Origin: Actinomycetota bacterium
GTDB taxonomy: Bacteria > Actinomycetota > Thermoleophilia > Gaiellales > Gaiellaceae
Assembly (NCBI GenBank): GCA_003136795.1
Contig: PLDP01000059.1
Span: forward strand, 1 to 14,230
Length of the DNA stretch: 14,230 nucleotides
Direction: 5' to 3'
A program made the translations under genes and the position numbers. Position 1 is the first letter of the stretch. Each line of letters starts with the position of its first letter. Below are positions 7,880-13,959 of this stretch, in pieces. The notes below the pieces were generated by a model. The model saw nothing but the letters and a program-made list of their open reading frames with translations. It was not told where the DNA came from and searched no databases.

Positions 7880-7885
7880 ACTGTA
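7880..7885 (-). promoter_or_regulatory. Candidate -10 hexamer of ctaA
   Basis: TACAGT on the minus strand fits TANNNT and ends nine bases before the ctaA ATG. Transcription would start within about three bases of the start codon, giving a nearly leaderless mRNA, which agrees with the lack of a Shine-Dalgarno sequence there. Confidence 0.45.
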
Positions 7886-7920
7886 GCCGCCGTGCGGGGG
7901 AGCGCCCGCGCTAAGCTAAT

Positions 7921-7936
7921 CTGACGTTGACGTAAA
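7921..7936. promoter_or_regulatory. Candidate MerR-family operator, ACGT-TG-ACGT palindrome
   Basis: CTGACGTTGACGTAAA has the form TTKACGTNNACGTMAA, the type of palindrome described for LiuR-like MerR regulators (from memory). Only the outermost bases differ. It ends one base before the ATG of the MFS pump and lies in the 67-bp gap shared with the divergent ctaA. The operon it heads encodes a MerR-family protein, so autoregulation of pump and regulator is the simplest reading. The assignment is inferred from position and pattern. Confidence 0.5.
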
Positions 7937-7937
7937 G

Positions 7938-9410
7938 ATGAGCTTCCTCTCGACCCGCCGCCATTCGCCCCACTACAAGTGGTGGGTGCTCTCGTGCACG
8001 AGCCTCGGCATGCTGCTCGCCACGATCAACTCCGGGACGCTGATCATCGCGCTGCCCGATCTCGAGCGCAGCCTCCACACGACGCTGCTGCAGCTCGTGT
8101 GGGTGATCCTCGTCTACATGATCGTCTCGACCGTGCTCGTGCTAACGGCGGGACGGCTCTCCGATCTCTTCGGCCGCAAGACCGCGTACGTGCTCGGCTT
8201 CCTGCTCTTCTCCGCCGCGTCGCTCGGCGCCGGGTTCGCGGCCACCGGCACGGAGCTGATCCTCTGGCGCGTCGTCCAGGGCGTCGGCGGGGCGTTCCTG
8301 TTCGCGAACGCGGCGGCGCTCGTCACCGACGCGTTCCCCCGGCGCGAGCTCGGGCTCGCGATGGGCACGAACACAATGGTCGCCGCGGTCGGGCTCGTGA
8401 TCGGCCCGGTGCTCGGCGGCGCGCTCGTCGCAATCGCGTGGCCGTGGGTCTTCTGGTTCAACGTCCCGTTCGGGCTCGTGGGCTGCATCTGGGGCGCGCT
8501 CGTGCTGGAGGAGCGGTCCGGCCGCAGCGAGGAGCGCGGGCTCGACCTGCTCGGCGTGGCGACGTTCGTCGTCGGGCTGACCGGGCTCGTGCTGGCGCTC
8601 TCGAAGGGCGGTCTCAGCGGCTGGAGCAACTGGCTGGTGATCGCCGGGCTGACCGCCGCCGTGATCCTGCTGCCGCTGTTTGTCGTCGTCGAGCGGCGCG
8701 GCCGCGCGCCGATGCTCGACCTGGAGCTCTTCCGCGACCGGCTCTTCACCGCCGCGTCCGCGGCTGCCTTCCTGAACGGCCTCTCGCGCTTCGCGCTGAT
8801 GTTCCTGTTCGTCTTCTACTTCCAGGGGCCGCAAGGCCAGTCGCCGATCATGGCGGGGCTCGAGCTCGCGCCGCTCGCCGTCGGCATGCTGCTCGCCTCA
8901 CCGATCGCCGGCGCGATCGCCGACCGCCACGGCTCGCGCTCGCTCGCAGCGGCCGGGATGCTCCTCTCCGCGGTGGGTCTCGCGGGGATGACGATGCTGC
9001 AGTCGAACACGCCGTACGTCTGGAGCGCAGTGTGGCTCGCGCTCGTCGGCATCGGCTCCGGCATGTTCAACAGTCCGAACACCGCCGCGATGATGGGTGT
9101 CGTGCCGGTGCACCGCCGCGGCGTCGCCGCCGGTGTGCGCGTGATGCTGCAGAACACCGGCGCGGTGATCTCGATCGCGTTCGTGATGGCGATCGTCACC
9201 GCCGCCGTGCCGAAGGACGTGCTCTTCAAGATCTTCTCGGGCGTCACGTCGGGGCTCTCGCCGCAGCAGCTGCAGCCGTTCATCTCGAACATGCACCTGG
9301 CGCTCTGGGTGCTAGCGGCGATCTCGCTGCTCGGCGCAGGCATCTCGATGCTTCGCCCCGCGCACGTGCGCGAGCTCGACCGCGAGCCGGCCTTCGAGCG
9401 TGCCGCATGA
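7938..9410 (+). CDS. DHA2-type MFS drug efflux transporter (EmrB/QacA subfamily, 14 helices)
   Basis: This 490-residue membrane protein has the features of the 14-helix drug:H+ antiporter group. Motif D1-like LPDLERSL lies after helix 1 (39-46), motif A is GRLSDLFGRK (72-81), motif B is RVVQGVGGA (111-119) and antiporter motif C is GLVIGPVLGG (152-161). The subfamily signature WPWVFWFNVPFG (168-179) precedes helix 6. Expected function is proton-driven export of hydrophobic or cationic compounds; the substrate is not readable from sequence. The ATG at 7938 is kept because the first helix begins at about residue 14. No Shine-Dalgarno sequence is present and a regulator-like palindrome abuts the start. 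The stop overlaps the MerR start as ATGA, a local-regulator arrangement typical for inducible efflux pumps. Confidence 0.93.
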   Translation: MSFLSTRRHSPHYKWWVLSCTSLGMLLATINSGTLIIALPDLERSLHTTLLQLVWVILVYMIVSTVLVLTAGRLSDLFGRKTAYVLGFLLFSAASLGAGFAATGTELILWRVVQGVGGAFLFANAAALVTDAFPRRELGLAMGTNTMVAAVGLVIGPVLGGALVAIAWPWVFWFNVPFGLVGCIWGALVLEERSGRSEERGLDLLGVATFVVGLTGLVLALSKGGLSGWSNWLVIAGLTAAVILLPLFVVVERRGRAPMLDLELFRDRLFTAASAAAFLNGLSRFALMFLFVFYFQGPQGQSPIMAGLELAPLAVGMLLASPIAGAIADRHGSRSLAAAGMLLSAVGLAGMTMLQSNTPYVWSAVWLALVGIGSGMFNSPNTAAMMGVVPVHRRGVAAGVRVMLQNTGAVISIAFVMAIVTAAVPKDVLFKIFSGVTSGLSPQQLQPFISNMHLALWVLAAISLLGAGISMLRPAHVRELDREPAFERAA

Positions 9411-9826
9411 CGCTCAGGATCGGGGAGATCGCGGAGCGGAGCGATGTCACGCCGCGCACGATCCGCTATTACGAGGAGCTGGGGCTTCTACCGCGCAGCG
9501 AGCGCGAACAGGGCAAGCACCGCGTCTACACCGAGGCGGACGTCGAGCGCCTCTGTGAGCTGACCCGGCTGCGTGACCTGCTCGGCCTGTCACTGGACGA
9601 GCTGCGCTCGATGATCACGGCGGAAGACGGCCGCGCCGACATTCGCCGACGCTTCAACGAGACCGACTCACGCGAGGAGCAGCTCGCTTTGCTGGACGAG
9701 ACGCTCCCGCACATCGAGACCCAGCTCGCACTCGTCCGCCGTCGGCTCTCGGCGCTGCAAGAGCTGGAGACCGAGCTCGCCGAACGGCGCAAGCGCGTGC
9801 AGCGCCGCCGCCGCGACCTCGCCTAG
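9407..9826 (+). CDS. MerR-family transcriptional regulator
   Basis: This 139-residue protein starts at ATG 9407, which overlaps the pump's TGA. The N-terminal winged helix-turn-helix is complete: LRIGEIAERSDVTPRTIRYY (3-22), EELGLLPRSE, then the wing HRVYTEADVERL (38-49). After it come a second helical pair (RDLLGLSLDELRSMI) and a long dimerisation coiled coil (about 85-139) rich in Glu, Leu and Arg. There are no metal-binding cysteines in the C-terminal part (the only Cys is in the DNA-binding half), so a metal or SoxR-type sensor is unlikely, and the effector domain is minimal. It probably controls its own operon, perhaps through the ACGT palindrome before the pump gene. Its TAG stop overlaps the TAG of the convergent selD gene (shared CTAG). 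Confidence 0.93.
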   Translation: MTLRIGEIAERSDVTPRTIRYYEELGLLPRSEREQGKHRVYTEADVERLCELTRLRDLLGLSLDELRSMITAEDGRADIRRRFNETDSREEQLALLDETLPHIETQLALVRRRLSALQELETELAERRKRVQRRRRDLA

Positions 9827-10824
9827 GAAAGCGCGACCCCCGCGCCCGCTTCGACCGCGCCGACGCGCGCCAGAAACAGGCCCGCGCGCGCGAACTCCGC
9901 TTCGAGCGCCAGCCCCTGCTCGCGCGGCAGCGAGACAAGGAGGCCGCCCGCGGTCTGCGGGTCGTGCGCGAGCTCGACGAGCTCGGGCGCAACGTCGCCG
10001 ACTTCGAGCTCCGCGTACTCGCGGTTGTTGCGCGTGCCTGCGGTCGAAACGCCTGCGCGCGCGGCGTCGAGGGCGCCGTCGAGCGCGGGCAACCGCTCGG
10101 CCGAGAGCGCGATGCGCACCCCGCTGCGCGTCGCCATCTCGCGCGCGTGCCCCGCCAGACCGAAGCCGGTGACGTCGGTGACGGCGTTCGGCGAGAACGC
10201 GCGCAGCACGTCGGCGGCATCCTTGTTCAGCGTGCGCATCCAACGCACGGCCTCGGCGGCGTCCGCGAGCCCGCGCTTCGCGCCGCCGAGGACGAGCGCG
10301 GTGCCGAGCGGCTTCGTCAGGTAGAGCGCGTCGCCGGCCCGCGCGCCCGCCTTTGGCCAGATGCCGCCAAGGGAGACGGTGCCGACGACCGCGAGACCGT
10401 ACTTCGGCTCGGCGTCGCGGATCGTGTGGCCGCCGGCAAGGATCGCGCCCGCGGCGCGCACCTGGCGATCGGCGCCGTCGAAGATCGCGCGCACAACCTC
10501 GGTCGGCAGCTCCTCGGGGAACGCCGCCACCGAGAGCGCGAGCAGCGGCGCGCCGCCCATCGCGAACACGTCGTTGAGCGCGTTCGTCGCAGCAATGGCT
10601 CCGAAGTCGTCGGGGTCGTCGACGATCGGCGGAAAGAAGTCGATGGTGAAGACGAGCGCGCGCTCGTCGTCGAGCTTGTACACCGCGGCGTCGTCTGCCG
10701 GGTCGAGCCCGACGAGCAGATTCTCCGCCTCGGCGGGAACGAAGCCGCGGAGCAGCTCTTCGAGCCGCGAAGCCGAATACTTGGCCGCGCAGCCACCCGC
10801 CGTCGCGAGGTCGGTGAGCTTCAC
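9823..10824 (-). CDS. selD: Selenide, water dikinase (selenophosphate synthetase)
   Basis: This 333-residue protein begins at GTG 10822-10824 with VKLTDLATAGGCAAKYS, the start expected for SelD. The frame extends 43 codons further upstream, but that part is unrelated. The catalytic pair is Cys12 and Lys15; the catalytic position is Cys, not a TGA-encoded selenocysteine. Metal and ATP residues are present in DPADDAAVY (41-49), TIDFFPPIVDDP (60-71), NALNDVF (81-87), GGHTI (131-135) and NAVTDVTGFGLAGHA (213-227). It makes selenophosphate from selenide and ATP, for selenocysteine or 2-selenouridine tRNA. No SelA, SelB or tRNA-Sec lies in the window, so which use applies here is unknown. A TACGGT hexamer six bases before the GTG suggests a leaderless transcript, divergent from the SDR gene. 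Confidence 0.95.
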   Translation of the reverse strand: MKLTDLATAGGCAAKYSASRLEELLRGFVPAEAENLLVGLDPADDAAVYKLDDERALVFTIDFFPPIVDDPDDFGAIAATNALNDVFAMGGAPLLALSVAAFPEELPTEVVRAIFDGADRQVRAAGAILAGGHTIRDAEPKYGLAVVGTVSLGGIWPKAGARAGDALYLTKPLGTALVLGGAKRGLADAAEAVRWMRTLNKDAADVLRAFSPNAVTDVTGFGLAGHAREMATRSGVRIALSAERLPALDGALDAARAGVSTAGTRNNREYAELEVGDVAPELVELAHDPQTAGGLLVSLPREQGLALEAEFARAGLFLARVGAVEAGAGVALS

Positions 10825-10830
10825 TCCCGC

Positions 10831-10836
10831 ACCGTA
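10831..10836 (-). promoter_or_regulatory. Candidate leaderless -10 hexamer of selD
   Basis: TACGGT on the minus strand fits TANNNT and is separated from the GTG of selD by exactly six bases, so the predicted +1 is the G of the start codon. There is no Shine-Dalgarno sequence. It supports choosing the internal GTG over the longer frame. Confidence 0.5.
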
Positions 10837-10928
10837 ACGTGACAACGGCGGCCCAGGGAGAGCCGCCGCCGCCAGGGGAGAGGAACGTCGTACTCGCGCT
10901 CGGTTCGCGTCAGAGGCGGCGAGTCCTT

Positions 10929-10934
10929 TAGGCT
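10929..10934 (+). promoter_or_regulatory. Candidate leaderless -10 hexamer of the SDR gene
   Basis: TAGGCT fits TANNNT and ends six bases before the ATG at 10941, which would make the A of ATG the transcription start. It mirrors the selD promoter about 95 bases away on the other strand. No Shine-Dalgarno sequence precedes this ATG. Confidence 0.5.
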
Positions 10935-10940
10935 CGCGGC

Positions 10941-11630
10941 ATGCCGAGCGCACTCGTCACCGGCGGCTCGTCGGGCATCGGCCTGGCGATCGCGCGCATG
11001 CTGCGCGAGGAGGGGTTCGAGCTGACACTCGCGTCGCGGACGGCCGAGAAGATCGAAGCCGCCGCGGCAGAGCTGGGGGCGCAGGCGTTGACGGCCGACA
11101 TGGGCAAGGAAGAGGACTGCGTCCGCGTCGTGGCCGAGCACAAGGACCGCTACGGCGGCCTCGACGTGCTCGTCAACTCGGCAGGCATCGGGATCGCCGG
11201 CACGGTCGAGTCACTGCAGACCAAGCACATCGACCTGCAGCTGAACATCAACCTGCGCGGCCTCTTGCTCGTCAGCCGCGAAGCGATCCCACTGCTCAGG
11301 GAGACCAAGGGGTGGATCGTCAACCTCGCGTCGATCGCCGGTACGACGGCGACGCCCGGGCTCACCGTCTACGGCGCAACGAAGGCGGCGGTGATCGCGC
11401 TGACGCGGTCGCAGAACGCCGAGCTCGACAGCGACGGTGTGCGCGCGATCGCGATCTGCCCGGGCTTCGTCGACACGCCGATGGCCGAGTGGGCCGGGTT
11501 CGCTGCCGACGAGATGATCCAGCCCGAGGATTGCGCGGAGATCGTGCGGATGTGCCTGCGCCTCTCGCCCCGTGCACGGATCCCGCAGGTGGTCGTCGAG
11601 CGCGTCGGCTCGTCCGACGGCGCCGGCTAA
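10941..11630 (+). CDS. Classical short-chain dehydrogenase/reductase (SDR)
   Basis: This 229-residue Rossmann-fold oxidoreductase has every classical SDR element. The cofactor loop is TGGSSGIG (7-14), the adenine-binding acid lies near TADMG (51-55), and the NSAG stabilising motif is at 79-82. Asn104 lies in INLRG, the catalytic serine is Ser131 in NLASIAG, Tyr144 and Lys148 lie in YGATK, and the PG motif is ICPGFVDTP (172-180). Arg33 after the second strand (ASRTAEK) favours NADP(H) over NAD(H). The length is slightly short for the family (about 250) because the C-terminal substrate loop is compact. The substrate cannot be predicted. It starts leaderless from TAGGCT and is followed after 29 bases by the Sco gene on the same strand; a functional link is not evident. 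Confidence 0.92.
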   Translation: MPSALVTGGSSGIGLAIARMLREEGFELTLASRTAEKIEAAAAELGAQALTADMGKEEDCVRVVAEHKDRYGGLDVLVNSAGIGIAGTVESLQTKHIDLQLNINLRGLLLVSREAIPLLRETKGWIVNLASIAGTTATPGLTVYGATKAAVIALTRSQNAELDSDGVRAIAICPGFVDTPMAEWAGFAADEMIQPEDCAEIVRMCLRLSPRARIPQVVVERVGSSDGAG

Positions 11631-11645
11631 GAACAGCCCTGCCGC

Positions 11646-11651
11646 TAGCGT
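11646..11651 (+). promoter_or_regulatory. Candidate -10 hexamer of the Sco gene
   Basis: TAGCGT lies eight bases before the ATG at 11660, in the 29-base gap after the SDR stop. It fits the near-leaderless pattern of its neighbours, so the Sco gene may have its own promoter besides read-through from the SDR gene. Confidence 0.35.
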
Positions 11652-11659
11652 TCGCTCGC

Positions 11660-12277
11660 ATGCCGCGCTTTGCCCCGCTCGTTCTGCTCGCCGCCACGCT
11701 CGCCGGCTGCGGGAGCTCGGCCGCCAAGCTCGACGTGCCGCCGCCGGCGCCGAAGCAGACGTTTGCCGGCGGCACGGTGTCGCCGCCGCACACCGCGCCG
11801 CCGATCCAGCTGCACGACGCAGCCGGGAAGCCGGTGACGCTCGCCGCGCAACGCGGGCGGTACGTCCTCGTGACGTTTCTCTACACGCATTGCCCCGACG
11901 TCTGCCCGCTGATCACACAGAACCTGAACGCGGCCCTTCGGTCGCTCGGCCCCACCGTGAGCCGCGTGCGCGTGCTCGCCGTCAGCGTCGACCCGAAGGG
12001 TGACACGCCGGCGGCTGTGCGCTCGTACGCGCAGCGGATGCACCTGCTGCCGCAGTTCCACTACCTGATCGGCACGCGCGCCGAGCTACGCCGGGTCTGG
12101 ACGGCGTGGAACGTCCTCAGCGTCCAGGAGTCGGCAGGCCTCGTCGATCACCTCGCCTACACGGCGCTCGTCGATCCCACCGGCAAGGAACGTGTCCTCT
12201 ACGGCGCGCGGGTCCACGCCAAGGACGTCCTGCACGACCTGCGCATCCTCATGCGCAGGTCAGCCGCAAAGACCTGA
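11660..12277 (+). CDS. Sco1/SenC/PrrC-family copper chaperone lipoprotein
   Basis: This 205-residue protein starts at ATG 11660. The N-terminus MPRFAPLVLLAATLAGC is a lipoprotein signal with lipobox LAGC, so Cys17 is predicted to be lipidated on the outer face of the membrane. A Pro-rich linker leads into a thioredoxin-fold domain with FLYTHCPDVCP, giving the copper-binding CXXXC (Cys78, Cys82). The third ligand is His164 in LVDHLAYTALVD. The Sco pattern AVSVDPKGDTP (107-117) is also present. Members deliver Cu(I) to, or reduce cysteines of, the CuA centre of cytochrome oxidase subunit II. This fits the haem A synthase and DipZ genes in the same window, although they are not in one operon. 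The last codons form a perfect hairpin, and the gene converges on the small ORF and HTH-TPR regulator. Confidence 0.93.
   Translation: MPRFAPLVLLAATLAGCGSSAAKLDVPPPAPKQTFAGGTVSPPHTAPPIQLHDAAGKPVTLAAQRGRYVLVTFLYTHCPDVCPLITQNLNAALRSLGPTVSRVRVLAVSVDPKGDTPAAVRSYAQRMHLLPQFHYLIGTRAELRRVWTAWNVLSVQESAGLVDHLAYTALVDPTGKERVLYGARVHAKDVLHDLRILMRRSAAKT
12236..12261. terminator. Perfect 11-bp hairpin in the 3' end of the Sco gene, possible bidirectional terminator
   Basis: GACCTGCGCAT (12236-12246) is followed by the loop CCTC and its exact complement ATGCGCAGGTC (12251-12261). An overlapping alternative pairs GGTCAG (12258-12263) with CTGACC (12273-12278). It lies at the convergent junction of the Sco gene and the regulator/small-ORF operon, where it could stop transcription from either side, though it lacks a T-tract. 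It also encodes the Sco C-terminus, so part of the symmetry is constrained by protein sequence. Confidence 0.4.
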
Positions 12278-12339
12278 CCCACTCCGACTGCTGCTCGCTC
12301 GAACTGCCGTGGGAGCGCGCGCGCCGGAGGGGCCTTTGA

Positions 12340-12462
12340 TCACGCCGGTCCGTCCCAGAGCCCGAAGGGATGCCCGATCTTGCCGAGCACGACCGCCACG
12401 ACGACCGATGCCAGCAGAACGAGCGTGCGCCGGCGAGCCAGCTTTGCATACAGGTTTGCCAC
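12340..12462 (-). CDS. 40-residue signal-peptide-like small protein; candidate peptide pheromone precursor of the adjacent HTH-TPR regulator
   Basis: The frame runs from GTG 12460-12462 to TGA 12340-12342. It has a full Shine-Dalgarno AAGGAGGTG six bases upstream and begins 17 bases after the regulator's stop codon. The peptide has three zones: a basic start MANLYAKLARRR, a hydrophobic core TLVLLASVVVAVVLG (13-27), and a short tail KIGHPFGLWDGPA (28-40) with Gly, Pro and aromatic residues. That is the size and layout of Phr/PapR/NprX pre-pro-peptides in RRNPP systems, where a TPR regulator binds the re-imported C-terminal fragment. No clean AXA signal-peptidase site is visible before the tail, so a single-pass small membrane protein is the main alternative. 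An in-frame GTG at 12469-12471 would add three residues but overlaps the Shine-Dalgarno sequence. That it is a gene is likely; its role as a pheromone is inference. Confidence 0.72.
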   Translation of the reverse strand: MANLYAKLARRRTLVLLASVVVAVVLGKIGHPFGLWDGPA

Positions 12463-12468
12463 AGTGAA

Positions 12469-12477
12469 CACCTCCTT
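12469..12477 (-). promoter_or_regulatory. Strong Shine-Dalgarno sequence of the small ORF
   Basis: AAGGAGGTG on the minus strand is a near-complete complement of the 16S anti-Shine-Dalgarno end, with an ideal six-base spacer to the GTG. It begins two bases after the regulator stop codon. Most other starts in the window have no such site, so this is the best evidence that the 40-codon frame is translated, and probably at a high rate. Confidence 0.8.
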
Positions 12478-12479
12478 CC

Positions 12480-13853
12480 CTAGAACCTGAAGTCCTGGAG
12501 CGATTCGGCAGCACGGCGGTAGAGCACCGCGGCGCGCCGTTCGTCCCCACGCTTGGTTGCGAGATCGCCCTGCGCCACCCAGGCGGCTGCACGGTGCGAC
12601 GTCGACGACAACTTCACAAAGGCGTCCTCCGACTGCGCGAACGCCGCTTCCGCCTCGTCGAGACGGTCCTGCTCGAGCAGCGCGCGGCCGAGCACGAGCC
12701 GAGCGTTCCCGATCTCGTCGAGCATGTCCTCGCGCTCGCCGATGATCTCGAGCGCCTGCACGGCCTGCTCCTCGGCCTTCTTGACGTCGCCGGTGCGGAG
12801 ATGGACCTGCGCGAGCGACGACACGGCCTTGGCAGCTTCTTCGTCGCGTCCGAGCTCGAGCGCGACCGCAAAGGCCTCCTTGAAATGCGCCACTGCGACC
12901 TCGGGCTTGCCGAGCAGGAACTCGACCGCACCCAGGTTGTTCATCAGCCGGCCGACGTTCGCGCGGTCGGCGAGCTCTTCATACTGCGACTTCGCCTGCT
13001 CCGCATAGGTGCGGGCGAGAACGTAGTGGCCGTCGCGCTCGGCGAGCAGCGAGGCCTGGAAGTACGCGGCGCCGAGCGCCCGTGCATCCTGCAGCGCCTC
13101 GGCGAGCTCGAGCGCGCGCTCGACGTCTTCGCGCGAGGCCTCGTAGTCGCGCTGGCGGCGATAGCACGCCGAGCGCCAGGCGAAGATGCTGAGGCGCAGC
13201 TTGTCGGAGGGAAGATCGGTGCGCTCGGCGAGCGCGAGCGCCTCGTTGAAGAGCGCGACGGCGGTCGAGATGCTCGACAGCAGGTACCGGCACACCCCCA
13301 GCCGGTAGAGCACCTCGGCGCGGTCGACGTCGCAGAACCCTTCCCCCTCGACGAGAGCGCGGGACTCCGCGAGCAGAGCGAGGCCCCCCTTGACGTCGCC
13401 GTTCTCGGCGCGCGCCATTGCCTCGCCGTTCAGCGCGCGAACGTGCAGCTCGGGCGCGCCGGTCCCCAGAACCGCAGGCAGTGCCCGCGTGTACTCCTCG
13501 ATCGCCGCGTCGAGCTCGTGCTCCTGCAGGAGCGCGTCGGCGCGCGCGAGGATCGTTTCCGCCTTCGCGCGATCGTCGGTCGAAACGCCGTTCGCGAGGA
13601 AGCCCGCGTCGATCCCGAGCCGAAGCGCGAGCCACTCGACGGTTTCCGCGGTCGGGCGCGTCTTGCGGCGCTCGATCTGCGAGATGTACTCCTTCGAGAA
13701 CCGCTCCCCTGCGAGGTCGGTCTGCGTGAGGCCTGCGGCCACGCGCAACTGGCGCAGGCGCTCGCCGAGGCGAGGCGCACGTGGCGCTGAGGTGGAACTC
13801 GCTCGTGCGGCGCGAGGAGTCATACGGCTCGCCCAGCATGCCGGACGCTTCAC
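12480..13853 (-). CDS. XRE-type HTH regulator with C-terminal TPR array (RRNPP-like architecture)
   Basis: This 457-residue protein starts at GTG 13851-13853; the ATG at 13821-13823 (residue 11) is an equally plausible start, since residues 1-25 are unstructured. An XRE helix-turn-helix spans 29-85: LGERLRQLRVAAGLTQTDLA, FSKEYISQIERRKTRPT, then ETVEWLALRLGI. Residues 95-455 are a continuous run of TPR-like helix pairs, recognisable by small residues and patterns such as LDAAIEEYTRAL, ISTAVALFNEALALAE, YVLARTYAEQA and PEVAVAHFKEAF. The total is close to NprR (about 420 residues). In RRNPP proteins the TPR groove binds a peptide and changes DNA binding by the HTH. Similar HTH-TPR proteins of unknown ligand also occur in actinobacteria, so peptide sensing is not proven. 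It is followed directly by a 40-residue signal-peptide-like ORF, and its upstream region has inverted CTTGAC half-sites. Confidence 0.88.
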   Translation of the reverse strand: MKRPACWASRMTPRAARASSTSAPRAPRLGERLRQLRVAAGLTQTDLAGERFSKEYISQIERRKTRPTAETVEWLALRLGIDAGFLANGVSTDDRAKAETILARADALLQEHELDAAIEEYTRALPAVLGTGAPELHVRALNGEAMARAENGDVKGGLALLAESRALVEGEGFCDVDRAEVLYRLGVCRYLLSSISTAVALFNEALALAERTDLPSDKLRLSIFAWRSACYRRQRDYEASREDVERALELAEALQDARALGAAYFQASLLAERDGHYVLARTYAEQAKSQYEELADRANVGRLMNNLGAVEFLLGKPEVAVAHFKEAFAVALELGRDEEAAKAVSSLAQVHLRTGDVKKAEEQAVQALEIIGEREDMLDEIGNARLVLGRALLEQDRLDEAEAAFAQSEDAFVKLSSTSHRAAAWVAQGDLATKRGDERRAAVLYRRAAESLQDFRF

Positions 13854-13913
13854 TCAAATGCAATCCCCTGAAAAGGACAGTCCCTCGAAAGAGGCATGAC
13901 TGCGGGTGTTTCC

Positions 13914-13959
13914 CGGTCAAGTAGCGATTGCTCAAATCACTTGACCGAGGTACTTGACA
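13914..13959. promoter_or_regulatory. Cluster of three CTTGAC half-sites: candidate operator of the HTH-TPR regulator
   Basis: CGGTCAAGT (13914-13922) and ACTTGACCG (13939-13947) form a perfect 9-bp inverted repeat with a 16-bp spacer. A third copy, ACTTGACA (13952-13959), repeats the second arm 13 bp further on and supplies the -35 hexamer of the rightward promoter. Within the spacer, TCAA (13932-13935) faces TTGA (13941-13944). The leftward arm read on the minus strand gives TTGACC, a possible -35 for the regulator itself, though no good -10 follows. The position between the XRE regulator and a divergent promoter suggests control of both directions. Part of the similarity is explained by the -35 consensus TTGAC. 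Confidence 0.5.

Noticed and set aside
9823..10953. Longer selD frame starting at 10953
   Set aside because: The extra 43 residues are Arg/Ser-rich, would overlap the divergent SDR start, and precede the canonical SelD opening at GTG 10824.
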